From the NCBI GenBank assembly GCA_950295325.1, contig OX485804.1:17236001-17300000 (forward strand): DNA of 64,000 nucleotides, written 5' to 3'. Of this stretch, positions 1-15,352 are shown one piece after another. The translations under genes and the position numbers were made by a program. How positions within the stretch are numbered: the first letter of the stretch is position 1; each line of letters starts with the position of its first letter. This DNA comes from Polytrichum commune (taxonomy: Eukaryota > Streptophyta > Polytrichopsida > Polytrichales > Polytrichaceae). Under the pieces are notes generated by a model. That model was not told where the DNA came from and did not search any database. It saw only the letters and a program-made list of their open reading frames with translations.

Positions 1-1090
1 GCCCGACTTTTACATGTTGGTTGTTTGGTTCTAGTAGCGTCGATTTTGGAGGGTCCCAATTGCAATAATATAAAGTAGTACTACAATATGTCCAAGTGAG
101 ATATCTTACATTCCAGGGCTTCAAATGTATGTATGATTGTGGTACAACCTGTCGGTTTCGTGTATGTCCACCCTTAGAGTTTGCTTGGTTTTAGCAGCGT
201 TGGTTTTGGAGGGTCCCAATAGCAAATATGTCCAACTTGTACATTTGGGTATTTTTGAGTGTGTGTTAGCATGTGTTATATAGTACGGTTTTGAGTATTC
301 ATACCTTCCATGTTTGTTTGGTTCTAGTAGCGGCGATTCTAAAGGATCCCGATAACGTAAAGTAACAATAAAATATGCCCAAGTCATACCGTCTTTGACA
401 TAGACTTCAAATGTATGATTGTGGTGCATAGTGTCAGTTTCCCTCTATGCCTACCCTCCATGTTGTTTGGTTTTAGTGGCATCGATCCTAAAGGGTCCCA
501 ATAGCATAAACTAACATCAAAATATGTCCAAGATACTTCAAATGAATGCATGTGGTACATAGTGTCGGGTTTAAGTATGCCTACCCCCAATGTTGTTTGG
601 TTCCAATAGAGTTGGTATTAGATGATCCCAATAACATAAAGTAACACTAAAATACAATGCCCAAGTCATACCATATCTTCAAGGACTTTACATGCACGAT
701 TGTGGTACATAGTGTCACTTTTGTATATGCCTACCCTCCATGTTGTTTGGTTCCAATAGCATTGATTTTGGAGGATCCCAATAGCATAAACTATAATTGA
801 AATACGCCCAAGCCATGCATTTGGCTAACTAAAATGTCTGCATGCCATACCTAGTGTCAGTTTTGTGTTATATGCCTACCCTCCATGTTGTTTGGTTCCA
901 ATAGCGTCGATTTTGGAGGGTCCCAATAGCATAAACTAGCATTGAAACATGTCCAAACCATACATTTGTATGCTTCAAATGCACACATGTGATATATAGT
1001 GTCAGCTTCGTGTTATATTGCCTACCTCACATAGCTTGTGTGTGGTTCTGGTAGTATTGATTTTGGAGGGCCCAATATTATAACCAATAG
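1..1090. repeat. Satellite-like tandem array, about 7-8 diverged units
   Basis: A unit of roughly 130-160 bp recurs about eight times. Each unit contains a conserved core (tttggttccaatagcg, then ttttggagggtcccaatagc) followed by a variable part with atgtccaa and tagtgtcag. Cores lie near 25, 184, 316, 468, 595, 745, 890 and 1040. Units differ by many substitutions and small indels, so the array is old. It runs off the left edge, so its full size is unknown. Open frames on the minus strand here are by-products of the repeat, not genes. Confidence 0.85.
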
Positions 1091-2334
1091 CATGTTCACA
1101 CTAGGGCCATACATTGCTCTTTGACAGGTGGGAACTCTCTCTCTCTCTCATTTATTTCTACCAACAAGGGATTTTCATCCTACCTCACAGTGACCTCTCT
1201 GAAGTGCGGTTTTGCCAGAACATACAAGATAAGAACTCCTATCAAGATGAAGACTCTCCCACTGGTGTGGGCCAATCGTTGATCCTAGTGTGGACATGGT
1301 CTAAGTAGAAAGTCACTGAAATATGTACGTCCAAATTTGGAGAGTCCCTTTCACTTTAAGGAAGTGCCAAGTGAGTCCCCCGGCTTGGTGACACGAACGA
1401 CTAGAAACCTAGACTCTTCTAGTGGAGACCAAAAGGATTCACTAGAAAGTTCCCTTGTTTTGTTCTCATAAAGTAGGCTTGATGGAACATCTGAGCTTGA
1501 TCACTCAAATTCTTGAGAATTTATATGGAATTCAAAAATATTATAAACTGTCGGTGTTCCGTAACCTGTTCATTTGCAAGTCATTATTGAGAGTCCATGA
1601 TCATTTCAAGTCTACACTTCCAACACAATGATTTAAGGAACGCGGGTGTTCTTCGGTTACATATTTGATTGATGTGTGGTTCGGTGAGGATTAAAGAACA
1701 AACATATTGAAAACGCGGCGTGGTCTAGTAAAAAGTAGGGGAAACTTAGTTGTTAAAACTTGAAAGGCAATCCAAGAGTGGCCACATCATGTTTGGCTTT
1801 TGGGCCCTACACTAACTTCCCAAGAGTGAAGAAAAGAATTGTGCAATCTACGACACTATTTGACGTAAACCCACAATGTAGCCCGCTATTTGAACAAGTG
1901 GCAGGGTGCTATAAGTTGTCAATTATGTTGTCATTTTCTACCTTGCAAAATTTCGCATATTCTATTGGCCTCCCTCCCTCTATCAAGCAACTCATGTATT
2001 GTACACAAATATCTTTGGCAATTAAACTCATTATAGGTTGGCTTTTCTTTTTAAAAATTTAACCTAAAGTAAAAGTTACAAAATTTTGTGAACATGCTTT
2101 ATTGGAAAAAAAAAAACATTACTTTTACAACTATGATTACTTTTTGGGTGAAGTTGAATGTCTATCAGAGGTACTAGAATAAAAAACATGTACATATATC
2201 CATTTACAAAAGTTGACTACCATATGAAATTACAAATTTTTTTCATACATAACTAAATACAATAATAAACATATAAACATATTAAAAATAAATACAAACA
2301 AACAAATCAATAAATATTCCATGTTTAGTATGCA
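1091..2334. other. Intergenic, AT-rich, one dispersed repeat fragment
   Basis: No gene is recognised. About 1205-1305 (tcctatcaagatg, actctcccactg, gtgtgggccaat) is clearly related to 48060-48150, so it is a dispersed repeat of unknown class. A 100-codon plus-strand frame at 1760-2062 shows no recognisable domain and is probably chance. 2060-2340 is very AT-rich with no visible structure. Confidence 0.5.
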
Positions 2335-3075
2335 TTGCTAGGGTTGGGTTCTTAGGAGCATGACCCCCTCTTTTTTTGGTTTTCCCTTGGAGCTATTGAT
2401 GTTACAATGAAGTGAAGATGACAGTATGCACTTATACTGACGATGCAATTTTGGGTTGTCAATATTTGATCACCTTTAGTCATTCAAGTGTGTAATATAA
2501 AGCATGCTCACGTGTATCACGCGATGGTGTTGAACAAGCATGTTTGTCTAAAGAAGGTAAAATGCCATGTAAACTCATACATTTTACCACCATGTACGGT
2601 AATCATTGGTGGACATACTATGCAGCCTTGTTGAATTAAGGGTTCTTCACCTGAGTCAAAACCCGGTTGCAGGTCAGTAACAAAGCCATCCATTACAACA
2701 GTGGACGAAATCTCTTGAGGAGTAAGAACACAATTTCGAGGTACTTCCATGCTTTGAGGTTTGCATTGTTGGGGTTGGGCTCTCGTAAATGTGATTTTTT
2801 TGGGTTTTTTCCTTGAACATATTGGTCCTCGGACGGAAGTCAACATGATGATATGCACTCATATCAACTACACAATTTTGGTTGTCAAAGTGTGATCATC
2901 TTTGATTGTTCAAGTGCGCAAATATAAAGCATGCTCACGTGTATCACGCCGTGGCAAGGGGTAACAATCCATGTCCATGTGAAGAAAGAGAAAAAGTAAC
3001 AGCGCCGTGTAACTCCACACCATTAATAAGTCACCCTATCTATACACCAAAAAGTGATGGGCAGACATACTAAGG
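2335..3075. repeat. Diverged direct duplication of about 420 bp
   Basis: Sequence at 2335-2756 is repeated in the same orientation at 2757-3075. Shared blocks include ggttggg, ttgggttgtcaa versus tttggttgtcaa, and the near-identical string aatataaagcatgctcacg (2494-2512 and 2930-2948), then tgtatcacgc. The second half of each unit is more diverged (gtggacatactatg versus gggcagacatacta). A 113-codon minus-strand frame (2517-2858) spans the junction and has no recognised domain. Confidence 0.7.
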
Positions 3076-4891
3076 TGGCCCGGCGAAAGCTCGGGTGCAG
3101 GGGCCACCCGTCACAATAGCGGGCGAGACCCCCATTGAGGGGAGCGAGAACACGGCCGAAGGGGTCAATTGGCAAGTGCAGGGACCACTGCAGAGGAGGA
3201 GGAGCATGTAAATGATGAGTTTAGTAAATTATCTTGCCGAATCGGTGAATGTGCACGTGGAGATTCTTGAGGCACATTCCCCTCCAAGAATTTCACGGTT
3301 TCCACGATTTTGGATGCTCTTCTGACGTTTTTCTGATGTTTTACTGGTCAGATTTGGTAAAGAATTTTCTACGAAGGCAGCCGGGGCAGGAGCACTCCTT
3401 TCTCTTACTTAGTAGGGGGCCGCGAGAGAGCGTTTTGTGGAGTTGCTTCGAGCCATACACATAGGTGCCAGCCGTTCCTGCCAGTAGTCGTTCAGTGATT
3501 TTGGCCACTCCGACTTCTAAGGTTTTCGGGTGTCTCTTTTGACGAAGATTGACGAAGAAATTTTCGCCTCTTGTTGCGGAACCGTTTGCGGTGACACAAA
3601 TCCTAGTGGATAATTTGTACGTTTTGGAAAGCTCCTGTGGCTGCTGCGTGCTCTTGTTGTCGTTGTGTTCTGCACTCTGAAGAAGGAAAGGAGTTGCGCG
3701 CTTGCTCGTGGTTGCGGTGACGATGGAGTTTTGACGACCTACGAAGAGTGCAGATTGCGATGACGGAGGAAACGAGAGTTAAGGCGGTCTTCGTTCGAGG
3801 ATGCCGTCGCTTTTCCTTGCCAGCATGAGGATAAGAGTCATCACGGAAGCAGGTCAGCTATTTAGGTCGCTATGCTTTTTGCCATGCGTTAGTTTGGATC
3901 TCGAATAGCCAGCAGCAGCAAGAAGAGTCTGAAGCTTGTACTAGGACTGAATCACATAATTGATGCGTTTGTATTGAGCTTGTCAAACTCACACCGGAGT
4001 GTCGTCCTTCTTTATTTGTAGCGAAGTTGGTAACTTAAGGTGTCCTGTTTTGCTCTTATCTTGAATAGCCAGCAGCAAGAAGAGTCTATACTAGGACAGA
4101 CAAAATAATTGATGCGTTTGTATTGAGCTTGTCAAACACCGGAGTGTCGTCGTCCTTCTTTATTTGTAGCGAAATAGGTAAGGGGTCCTGTTTTGATAGT
4201 TTCTATACGTAGAAGATATGTCACTTCGACTCCACAAGAAGCCGGTCCCATTCTTGAAGAACTCTTTCGTTTATGCGAGTATTTTCAAGCGTCCACGGTG
4301 CATCAGTAGAAGCGTTATGAATAACCTTTTACCTTGTGTAGGCAGGATAGAGTAAAATCGTACATGTATTCAATCACTTCACTGGCCTCTTTGGAGGATT
4401 GGAAGTCAGGCTTGTGTCGCAGTTGACACGTGTATCTCTGAGTTTAGGCGTGCGGTTTACACTCGCCGAAGGTGACACTGTGCTTTCGATCAGATTCTTG
4501 GTCTGTAGCAGTATAGTTTGCTAATGAACTCTTTGAAGCTAAAGATTAGTATATTTAATTTTGATAAGTCATTCGTAGTGATTTAGGTTGTTATTCTACA
4601 GGCTGCCAGACATTCCGATTAGAGTCAGAACCATGTTTCCATGGAGTGTCGACTATTTAAGTGTAGAGCCGGATGCTTTTAGTCTGCAGGAACCTATTTA
4701 ATCTTCTCTTGTATACTGATGGAGGTGGAGTTAGTTGAATGTGGACATTGATTTACAGATTTGTGTGGTGAAGATTGTGCAGAAGACTCGAGTAATGAAA
4801 TATTTCAGAAGGAAAGAGCTCACGAAGCCAGCGCAATTTTAAGAAAGGTGAAAGTTAGGTAGGCGGATCTCATATTCAGCCCCAGGCCATC
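3076..4891 (+). promoter_or_regulatory. Probable promoter and 5' leader of the CIPK gene, with a 160-bp tandem duplication
   Basis: This stretch is richer in G+C than the DNA to its left, lacks transposon signatures and leads into the CIPK start codon, so promoter plus 5' UTR (perhaps with leader introns) is the likely content. A unit beginning gaatagccagcagc at 3903 recurs at 4063. Both copies carry ttgatgcgtttgtattgagc and end near ttctttatttgtagcga. No transcription start can be fixed by eye. Confidence 0.5.
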
Positions 4892-8142
<3,251 letters not shown>

Positions 8143-8599
8143 ATGGTGCTCGAGTCTTCCGTGGCAGGCTGTTAGTTGGTCTCCTCTGTGAACACTCCAC
8201 ATTCACCTCCAAGCACAAAGCTGCTATTAGTATCTTGCCTTGGTAGTTGTTAGGACGCAAGTGGGGTTTATATGTCTCCTTTCACTAATACAAGCCAGTG
8301 TGCACTCCTACTGTAAGAATAGTTCTATGGATGTCCAAACAAGGTGCAGACGACATAGCAGGTGTACAATATGTAATGGAACTCCTTAAGGTCTAGACCT
8401 TGAAGGATGACAATTACCCACATTATTTTCAGTTCCTAGACATATCTTGTATCGAGTAATGTAAAAGCAGGCTATCCTGTACATGAGTTCAAGGGAACAA
8501 TTTGAGGTTTTTGCACAATTGTCTTTCCCAATTATACAATATTGGAATTGGTTCAGGCTGAAATCTCATGTTGGGTGAAAGAACAAGATTAAGCAGTAG
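8143..8599. other. 3' flank of the CIPK gene
   Basis: Probable 3' UTR and downstream DNA. No further coding signal and no clear polyadenylation site could be fixed by eye. Confidence 0.45.
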
Positions 8600-9665
8600 T
8601 TGAATGTGGGCATGCCCAAGAAAAGTGTCCAAAGGCCGTCCCAAGATACTTCCAAGATTAAGTGTTCAAAGGCAGTCCCAAGATACACCCATTTTGCACC
8701 CACTTACTCTCCGTTGGTCCCTCAACCGTAGTGTGAAGTGAACTTGGACCGGCTCCACCTTTTCCGCCAATGAGAGTGCTTGAAGTGCAATGGTCACAGG
8801 CCCTTAGGGCCACTTCACACGCGAGCCAAGAGCCGTGACCATGAAAATGTGTGAGCCCAAAAGAAATTATCCAAAGGCCGTTCCAAGACGCCCTTGAAAT
8901 CATGTAGTGTGGCCATGGATCCTCAAGTCTACTGAGAAGTCATATGTGACCAGGTCCTCAACCAAATGATCTTTCAATGAATTTTTATTCATGCGGGTCC
9001 TCACACATGATAAAATAGAATAAATCAATGGTTGTGAGCATTCGGAGTGCCATGGTCTCCCAGTTTTGTATTAGGCCCACCTCCAAGAGGAGGTTTTTGA
9101 AAATAGTCCAAGTGACCATGAAACATGATCCATCTGATGCCATGTAGGAATCCATGTAGACTTTACATCCATCTTGCATTCACATACTCCATTGGTCTCT
9201 CCAACGTAGTATGAAGCGAACTTGAACCAGCCCTGCCTTTCCCACCAATGAGAGTGCTTGAAGTGTAATGGTCGCGGGCTCTCAGTCTCGTGTGTGAAGT
9301 GGCCCTAAGATATGCATGTGTTACAAGGTTATTTTTCTCAATTGTACATCTATATTTGATTGGTGCGAGGTTTGGTAACAAACACTGTAAAGACGCATGT
9401 GGTCCCTCAAGCATAGTGTGAAGCGAACTTGGATTGGCTTCACCTTTCCACCAATGAGAGTGCTTGAAGTGTAATGGTCACAAGGTCTCATGCCCCGATC
9501 ACACCAAACTTTCCGTCCGGTTCCAACTGTGAAATTGTTGGGGATTATGTTCACAAATAGATGTTGGCTCACCACTTTTCACACTATTATAGCCAGAGAT
9601 GCCGACGGATGGTGTCAAAATTGGCCGGTGTGATCAGCCCCTCATTCTTGTGTGTGAAGTGGCCC
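8600..9665. mobile_element. Cluster of overlapping Tourist-type MITE copies (family C)
   Basis: The terminal motif gggccacttcacac and its complement gtgtgaagtggccc recur several times, near 8808, 9293 and 9650. The internal block aatgagagtgcttgaagt occurs at about 8769, 9249 and 9455, each time next to cctcaa(c/g)c(g/a)tagtgtgaag-type sequence. The pattern is of several partial or nested copies of the family seen whole at 16654-17243. The GGGCC termini with TTA target duplications of that copy place the family with PIF/Harbinger (Tourist). Exact borders of individual copies here are uncertain. Confidence 0.7.
9497..9636. mobile_element. Small foldback element nested in a Tourist-type copy
   Basis: Begins GATCACACC and ends GGTGTGATCA, with further inverted similarity inside (tccgtc versus gacgga). 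It is bordered by gcccc on both sides, a possible 5-bp target duplication. It splits the right half of a family C copy, whose end resumes at about 9641 (cattcttgtgtgtgaagtgg). Confidence 0.55.
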
Positions 9666-11136
9666 TTAGTGTTGGGTTGATTTCCTTCCATCGAACCGGG
9701 TAAGGTGGTCCAAAATATTGTTTTTGGCATTAAGGACGAGGACATGTTGAGAAAGGCTCAAAGCCATAAAAATCTCCACCCCCCCCCCCCCCCCCAATTT
9801 GGATAAAAAGCTCACAAAATGGAAGTCCTTTGACCATGCCGTTGGTGTGGTCAAACAAACCCATGAAATGGAGAGTCTTCCTTGGACGATAGGTTGGAGG
9901 TGAAATGAAAAGGTGATGAGCCCTATGGTGTCCATGTGAAAAAGTGAGGAGAAAGTGCACATTGCACAATTGCCAGCCCCTCACATGGAATGTACTCTAC
10001 ACTGAGAACTTGTGGGGCCATGGATAGAGGGGTCCACCACGGAGGGAAGCATTTGTACATATAGCAAAAAGCTTGCCACCTTCTTGTACTGGAAGTTGGC
10101 AAGTTCCTGCATGCATGACGAAAAAATAAAGGGGCATGTAGAACCCATGAAAGCATGCTTGCAAGGCTAGTTGAAATACACATATTCGGGTTACAAAGCA
10201 TCCAATGCATGATCTCGATTTCTGTAAGGTCATTGTGTACAAGTCCCATACACTCAACTCCCAAAGAAGTGTGATGAATTTGAATAAGCCCTTCCGCTTT
10301 GGATGAGCGATCAATTATGATCAATCAACTAAGTTCTCCCTGACAAGTAAGGGCGATACGTCTTGCGAGGTTGTGATATGATGTTGTAGGCTTCATCGTC
10401 CCGAACATGTGCATGTGGTTGTGTTGGCAGTTTCACACCCGTATCCTTGTCCAAAATCTCCTCTGCTTGTCTAGATGTCCTCCGTAACCATTATGAAGTT
10501 CTCATCACTTTGATGATCAATCCTCATGCTCTTCAACTTTAATATGACTCTCTTGATGAGGAGGGTCGTCCTCCTAAATAATTTGAGGAAGCTATTGTTG
10601 GACCACATAACAATACTAAAAGACTATTGTTCATTGTCTTTTCTAATCCTAGTAAATCTTTTCCAAACATTGTAAGGCTATATTAATCAACTAGTGGTCA
10701 TTATTTGATTCGCCCTTGAACCCCGGAGATGCTCTACATTAGTGCTTCATTTTGAGATTCAAACTTGTATATTTTACCGCTTGGGAATAGGAATATTCCA
10801 AATTGTTTTAGAAAATATTTCTTATCACAAGAAGCATGCCAACCATGCTATTGTTATGTTGTCTCATGTAATTCGAAGATCACAACATGAGACATTTACA
10901 CAACAAATGAGACAATTAACAAACTACTACTACTACATAATTCATGATGTTTCTTCAACTCAGACAACAAAGTTTCTTGAAAACTCATCAATTGTTGTAA
11001 TTTGGAAATAGCTTCACTTTGTGCAAGTTCTTTTTTTTATTTTTTGGAAGTGATCTTTTTGTATGTTTAGAACATTGTCATTATCAAGCTAGAAAATAAT
11101 CCCATGCAACCAAGCTCCATCAAATGTATTTGGACT
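9666..11136. other. Unassigned intergenic DNA, perhaps a decayed retroelement
   Basis: Contains a 17-base run of C (9779-9795) and overlapping minus-strand frames at 9666-10324 without a recognisable domain. Weak similarity of 10190-10330 to 35690-35850 (both with ggatgagc near a short conserved stretch) suggests a dispersed element, too decayed to classify by eye. Confidence 0.35.
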
Positions 11137-11275
11137 TAAGGGCCACGTTACACGATGGCCGAGTGCCCGTGACCATGAAATTGTGAGGGCACTTGAAACT
11201 CATCTGAAGGCCATACCATGGGAATTGAAATTGAATTTTGTGGGCCCTCAAGCTCCAGTGTGAAGTGCCCCCATC
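11137..11275. mobile_element. Short Tourist-type MITE (family C) copy
   Basis: Left end ttaagggccacgttacac and right end agtgtgaagtgccccc flank family C internal sequence (cgtgaccatgaaattgtgag, ccataccatggg). It is a short, internally deleted copy. Confidence 0.65.
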
Positions 11276-12307
11276 CAACTCCGTTTCAGCGAGCCTCTAA
11301 GGTACAGGAGATCTACAAAATAAGCACCCTATGTACACAAAACCAGGCTTGAAGTGTAAAGGAAGAAGAGACGTTCAATGATGTCCTGGGGTATGTGGGT
11401 ATTATTTGGTTCATTTTTCATCGTTCTCCGACTCTATTGATTAGATTTACATTTGTGATGCATTAGCAAATCTACCATAAAACATTAGCAGATCGGATTG
11501 AAAATTGGACCTATCCTAATTGAGTTATGGTTATTGGAAGTGTTTGTTGATTCCTTCAATGAATACATAAGTCCTCCCAATTGTGTTCATTATTGAGTGT
11601 AGAGTAGTTATTAATATAAAAATTTGAAGACATAGACCAATCTCTTTTGAACATGTAGCTTTGTGGTGTTTGTTCCTTGATCCTCACCGAACCAGACACC
11701 ACTTAAATATAGGTGTCCAATTAAGAAAATGTAATTGAGGAACACCTGCATACCTTAAGCTGTGATGTCTGGGCAGGTAGAGTACTTTGGATGGACCTAA
11801 TTCGACAATACAAGAGTGAGGATAGATTTGTTGCTGCTGGTGATTTTATTTCCACGTTCTGTGTCCTGCTTCTTGCCAAAGAAGTCATTGCAGGTTTCTG
11901 AGCACAACCATAGGCTGCATCTGGAACTTGAAAAGTCGTTTTGGCTTTTAACATAAAAATCGAGAGTCTGTGCACACACTGCTAAACTTCTCTTCATAGT
12001 CTACCTCTTGCAATGCACATTCGACAACAAAAATCCTGGACACGTCACTGTGTCAGGTCACCATGGAAATAAGATGGAGACAAATGACTTTCTCGACTTT
12101 CTAAGTAGGCCAATTCAACTCACTCAAGTGTACTAAACCTGTTCCCTATTCCAATTCTTTTTGCATGTGCTTTTTTGAGAATCAGAAAGCAGAGAGGGCA
12201 TGTACCTCTTGCATTAATTGGATGGTGTTCAACTTCCATATTTTAGCTACCCTGTCTGTGCAATTTACCCTTAAAGCCTTAAACCCTAAACTCTAAACTC
12301 CATTAGC
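11276..12307. other. 3' flank of the MAM33 gene with a partial family B MITE
   Basis: About 11560-11757 matches the right part of the family B MITE (attattgagtgtagag, tccaatt-type block, then aggtgtccaattaagaaaat and a decayed end). A short tract of aaaccctaaa-like repeats lies at 12278-12300. Minus-strand frames at 11721-11997 show no recognisable domain. Confidence 0.5.
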
Positions 12308-15043
12308 TCAGGAGATAGCTGCTTCCGTTTGTGGAAGGCATGGGACAGGTTGAGCAATGAATGCTGCAATCTTCTCAAAATTAAGAAGCTTTTCTTCAAC
12401 CTTCTTTCTCTCAAAATGGTGATGCAGATACCATGCTAGTTCGTCATCCACCCCACGCAGGAACAGGAATGACAGGAATTCGCGCTTCAGATCCTCTGGG
12501 ATTTGGCTGCTCACACCAATTTGTGGTGAAGAGAAAAGGTGCCATTAGCATATCTTTTGACTAAGTTGCAGTTTCTGGCACTCTCTACCTATATTGCAGA
12601 CTGTTAGCTCTTGCTTCACATATAAATAGGTCAAAATTTGATCATCTGCCAGCATGATTCCCCACCATCTACTTATAAGGTAGACAACCCTTAAATGATT
12701 ATTTTTCCGACTAGCCCACTTCTCCTAAGATATGAAACAGGCATTTAGTATGAGATGATTAGCTTAGCAAATCCAAATTGGGGCCATAGCCAATTTCCTC
12801 ATAATTTTTGGAGCTCATATGAACATCTTATTCAATGTCAAAGTGAAGATTCTCGTGCTCATTGAATGGTCATAAAGGTTCCCTCTCAATTATGTTGACT
12901 ATTCAGCCTAGAATGGTTATCATATTCTGAGCATGTAGTCCAATCCCTTTTCAGCACACATCTTTTTTGGTATCTGTTCTTGGAGGCACACCTAACCACA
13001 TACTAATGAAAATATAGGTGTCCTAATAAGAAAAATAATCAAACAAGGGTTGTCTACCTTAAGAAGAATGCAGTGTGATACTTAAGCATTCCCTTAGTGC
13101 AGTGATACCTAAAAACTAAATGTAGAGGCACAGCCCCCAAGTGAAAGACTAGTTTTGATAAAAACTCAGAGCTCGACATTTCAAAAATCATATCGTAAGT
13201 GACTTACTTTTCGTGGATTATGTAGTCTTGACCTGTCTTGGAGGAATCCTGATAGTAGGACACATAATTGATGAAGTATAAATCCCCATGTGATTGGCAG
13301 CTGATTTCAAGTGCCTCCAATCCATTTTTTTTGATGGTTATTGTGAGGTTTATTAGCAGGGCATAAGCGGCTTGATTTTTCTCAGCTTCTTCAGCTTCAT
13401 TGGCATCTTCATCTCGTGGATGTAGGAGGAGATCACATGAAACATCAATCTTCTCATGGTCGAATTCTCTGTGGAGGATCACATTCATACAACCCCGTGT
13501 GTCATGCAATTTGAAGGGCTCTGGTGGTACCATCTCTTCCTGCATTCATTTCAATTTTCCACCAGTTGCCATTCATACAAAACACAGGAATCAAAAAAAA
13601 AAAAAAAAACAGCAAAAGTTGTAAGATAGATGGATCTTAAATGACTACTTTTTCCGACTGGCCACTTCTCCTAGGATATGAGACACGTAATTAGTATGAG
13701 TAGATAATTAACTTAGCAAATCCAAATCAAGGCCATAGCCACTTTCCTCACGATTTTTGGAGCTGATATGGATATCTTATTCATTATCAAAGTGAAGGTT
13801 CTTGTGAGCTCATTAAGTGGTCACATAGGCCCCCCTCATTATATTGACTATTGAGCTTAGAATGGTTATTATATTTTGAGCAGGCAATCCAATCCTTAAA
13901 AAAAAGCATGATGCCTTTTTAGTATTCATTCTTGGAGCAACACCAGACCACATACAACTCACATATTGGTGTCTTAAGAAATAATGTAACTGAATAAAGG
14001 TTGTCTACCTTATGTATGATAATCAACTTCTCAACAACCAAGACAAAAGTAAGTATAATCTCTGATACTTACATGGGGTTTCAATGCAGTAGCAACTGAA
14101 TTGGTGAAAGACAAAATATATCCTGGTGACAATTCTGCATAGAATCCAGGTGCTTACCTTGAATCCCACTTCGGTTTCAACTTATATGTCACACTAGGTA
14201 TATGCATTTCAAAGTGCACGGACCCTTTAGGGTTTACTATCCTTTCACTGCTAACTCAACGTTTAGGTTAATGGTTCATTCGACATTCATAAACATCATA
14301 ATTTCAACCTTTTAGGTCTTGCAGCTATAAATATACACAAAAGGATGAGAATTACAACCCCATGACAATTTGGTAAGGCATTGATTCAATATTTTCATTT
14401 GACTATGTAGGTATAAACTCTGATGCTCACATGGGGTTGAGGGAAGTATCAACGAACTTGATGAAAGATAAAATATATCCTGGTGACAAATTCTGGATAG
14501 AACTCAGGTGCTCACCTTGAACCCCACTTCTGTTACAACTTATATGTCACACTATATGCATCTCAAAGTACAAGTACCCTCTAGGGTTGACTATCTTTTC
14601 AATGCGAACTCAGCATTTAGCTTAATGATTCATTCAACATTGATGAACATCATATATTAACCTTTTAGGTTTTGCAACTATAAAATTATATAAACAAAAA
14701 GGATGAGAATTGCAACCCCATGACATTTTGGTAAGGCATTGATTCAATGTTACAGTAGTTTGATGTGTTTGATACAATGTGAAATGACTGTTGATGTTTT
14801 ATGAATGTCGAGGTTTACCTTTCGGCTTAACTTCAAATTTCGGATCTCGTCCTTCAAAACTTGCACCACAGACGATTCCGCCCCAACTCCACCTCGAGCA
14901 AGAGTGGAAAACTCGATGCCCACATTGCCGAAGAACGTGTTTGGAAGTCCATTAATGTTGGCGCGTGGACGGATCTGGGACAAACTTTGCAAACTTTTCG
15001 AGGCTCTCAGGATCCTTGCTACCGCAATACGCATTGTTGACAT
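12308..15043 (-). CDS. MAM33/p32 mitochondrial glycoprotein-family protein, 3 exons, 251 aa
   Basis: Member of the MAM33/p32 (gC1qR-like) family: acidic proteins of the mitochondrial matrix that form doughnut trimers and are linked to mitochondrial translation and respiratory-complex assembly. Exons in transcript order: 15043-14819, 13539-13208, 12506-12308. The phases (0, then 2/1) join cleanly into one frame. Residues 1-50 or so are basic, Ser-rich and poor in acids (MSTMRIAVARILRASKSLQS), as expected for a mitochondrial transit peptide. The middle exon holds the domain signature PFKLHDTRG and an acidic stretch RDEDANEAEEAEKN. The last exon has the family's C-terminal helix pattern LRGVDDELAWYLHHHFE. 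The length matches the family. Met4 is a possible alternative start. The last acceptor could instead lie three bases upstream, adding one Ser. Confidence 0.85.
12678..13059 (+). mobile_element. Family B MITE (TA target site, mariner/Stowaway-like) in a MAM33 intron
   Basis: Ends AGGTAGACAACCC and GGGTTGTCTACCT, each bordered by TA (12676-12677 and 13060-13061). Internal blocks shared with the other copies: gactagcccacttctcct, ttagcaaatccaaat, ttttggagctcatatgaa, ggtgtcctaataagaaaa. The TA duplication suggests the Tc1/mariner superfamily. It lies in the second intron of the MAM33 gene. Confidence 0.8.
13624..14010 (+). mobile_element. Family B MITE copy, MAM33 first intron
   Basis: Ends AGATAGATGGATCTTAAATG and GGTTGTCTACCT, bordered by TA. 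The interior is colinear with the copy at 12678-13059. Confidence 0.8.
14053..14756. repeat. Tandem duplication of about 358 bp in MAM33 intron 1
   Basis: Units start at about 14053 and 14411. Both carry ttacatggggtt or tcacatggggtt, aaaatatatcctggtgacaa, acttatatgtcacacta, ttcaac/ttaaccttttaggt and catgaca(a)ttttggtaaggcattg-type blocks in the same order. Divergence is visible throughout, so this is not recent. The second unit ends close to the exon 1 donor. Confidence 0.85.
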
Positions 15044-15352
15044 ACCCGTCTCATACCCGGCCCACCCTCGGATCCTTTCCTTTCATCTGAAACACATGCT
15101 AAAAAAAACCCAAAAAAAAACAACTGTTACTGCACAATTATGAATTTGCACACTGGAAAACCTCAAAGACAAGAAGCAGACCCTTCAGCCTGATGACCCA
15201 GTTGAATGCACAATTCTCGCAATATAAGCAGAGCTTTCAACCCTAAATCATCTTCACATCAACATAACTAACTTACATGCGTGCTTCTTCATTGATCCCT
15301 TGATGAGAGAGAGAGAGAGAGAGAGAGACCGCACTGAGTTGCCGAGGGTTTA
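15044..15352 (-). promoter_or_regulatory. Upstream region of the MAM33 gene
   Basis: The space between the MAM33 start codon and the family B MITE at 15353 must hold the 5' UTR and proximal promoter. It contains a GA-dinucleotide run at 15305-15328, common in plant promoters and leaders. No TATA box could be fixed with confidence. Confidence 0.4.

Noticed and set aside
121..590. Minus-strand open frames in the satellite array
   Set aside because: They follow the tandem repeat unit, show no domain and are open only because the unit lacks stops in that frame.
2517..2858. A 113-codon minus-strand frame
   Set aside because: It spans the junction of a diverged tandem duplication and shows no recognised domain.
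12278..12300. aaaccctaaa-like telo-box
   Set aside because: Two to three imperfect units downstream of a stop codon; too short and misplaced to be called a promoter telo-box.
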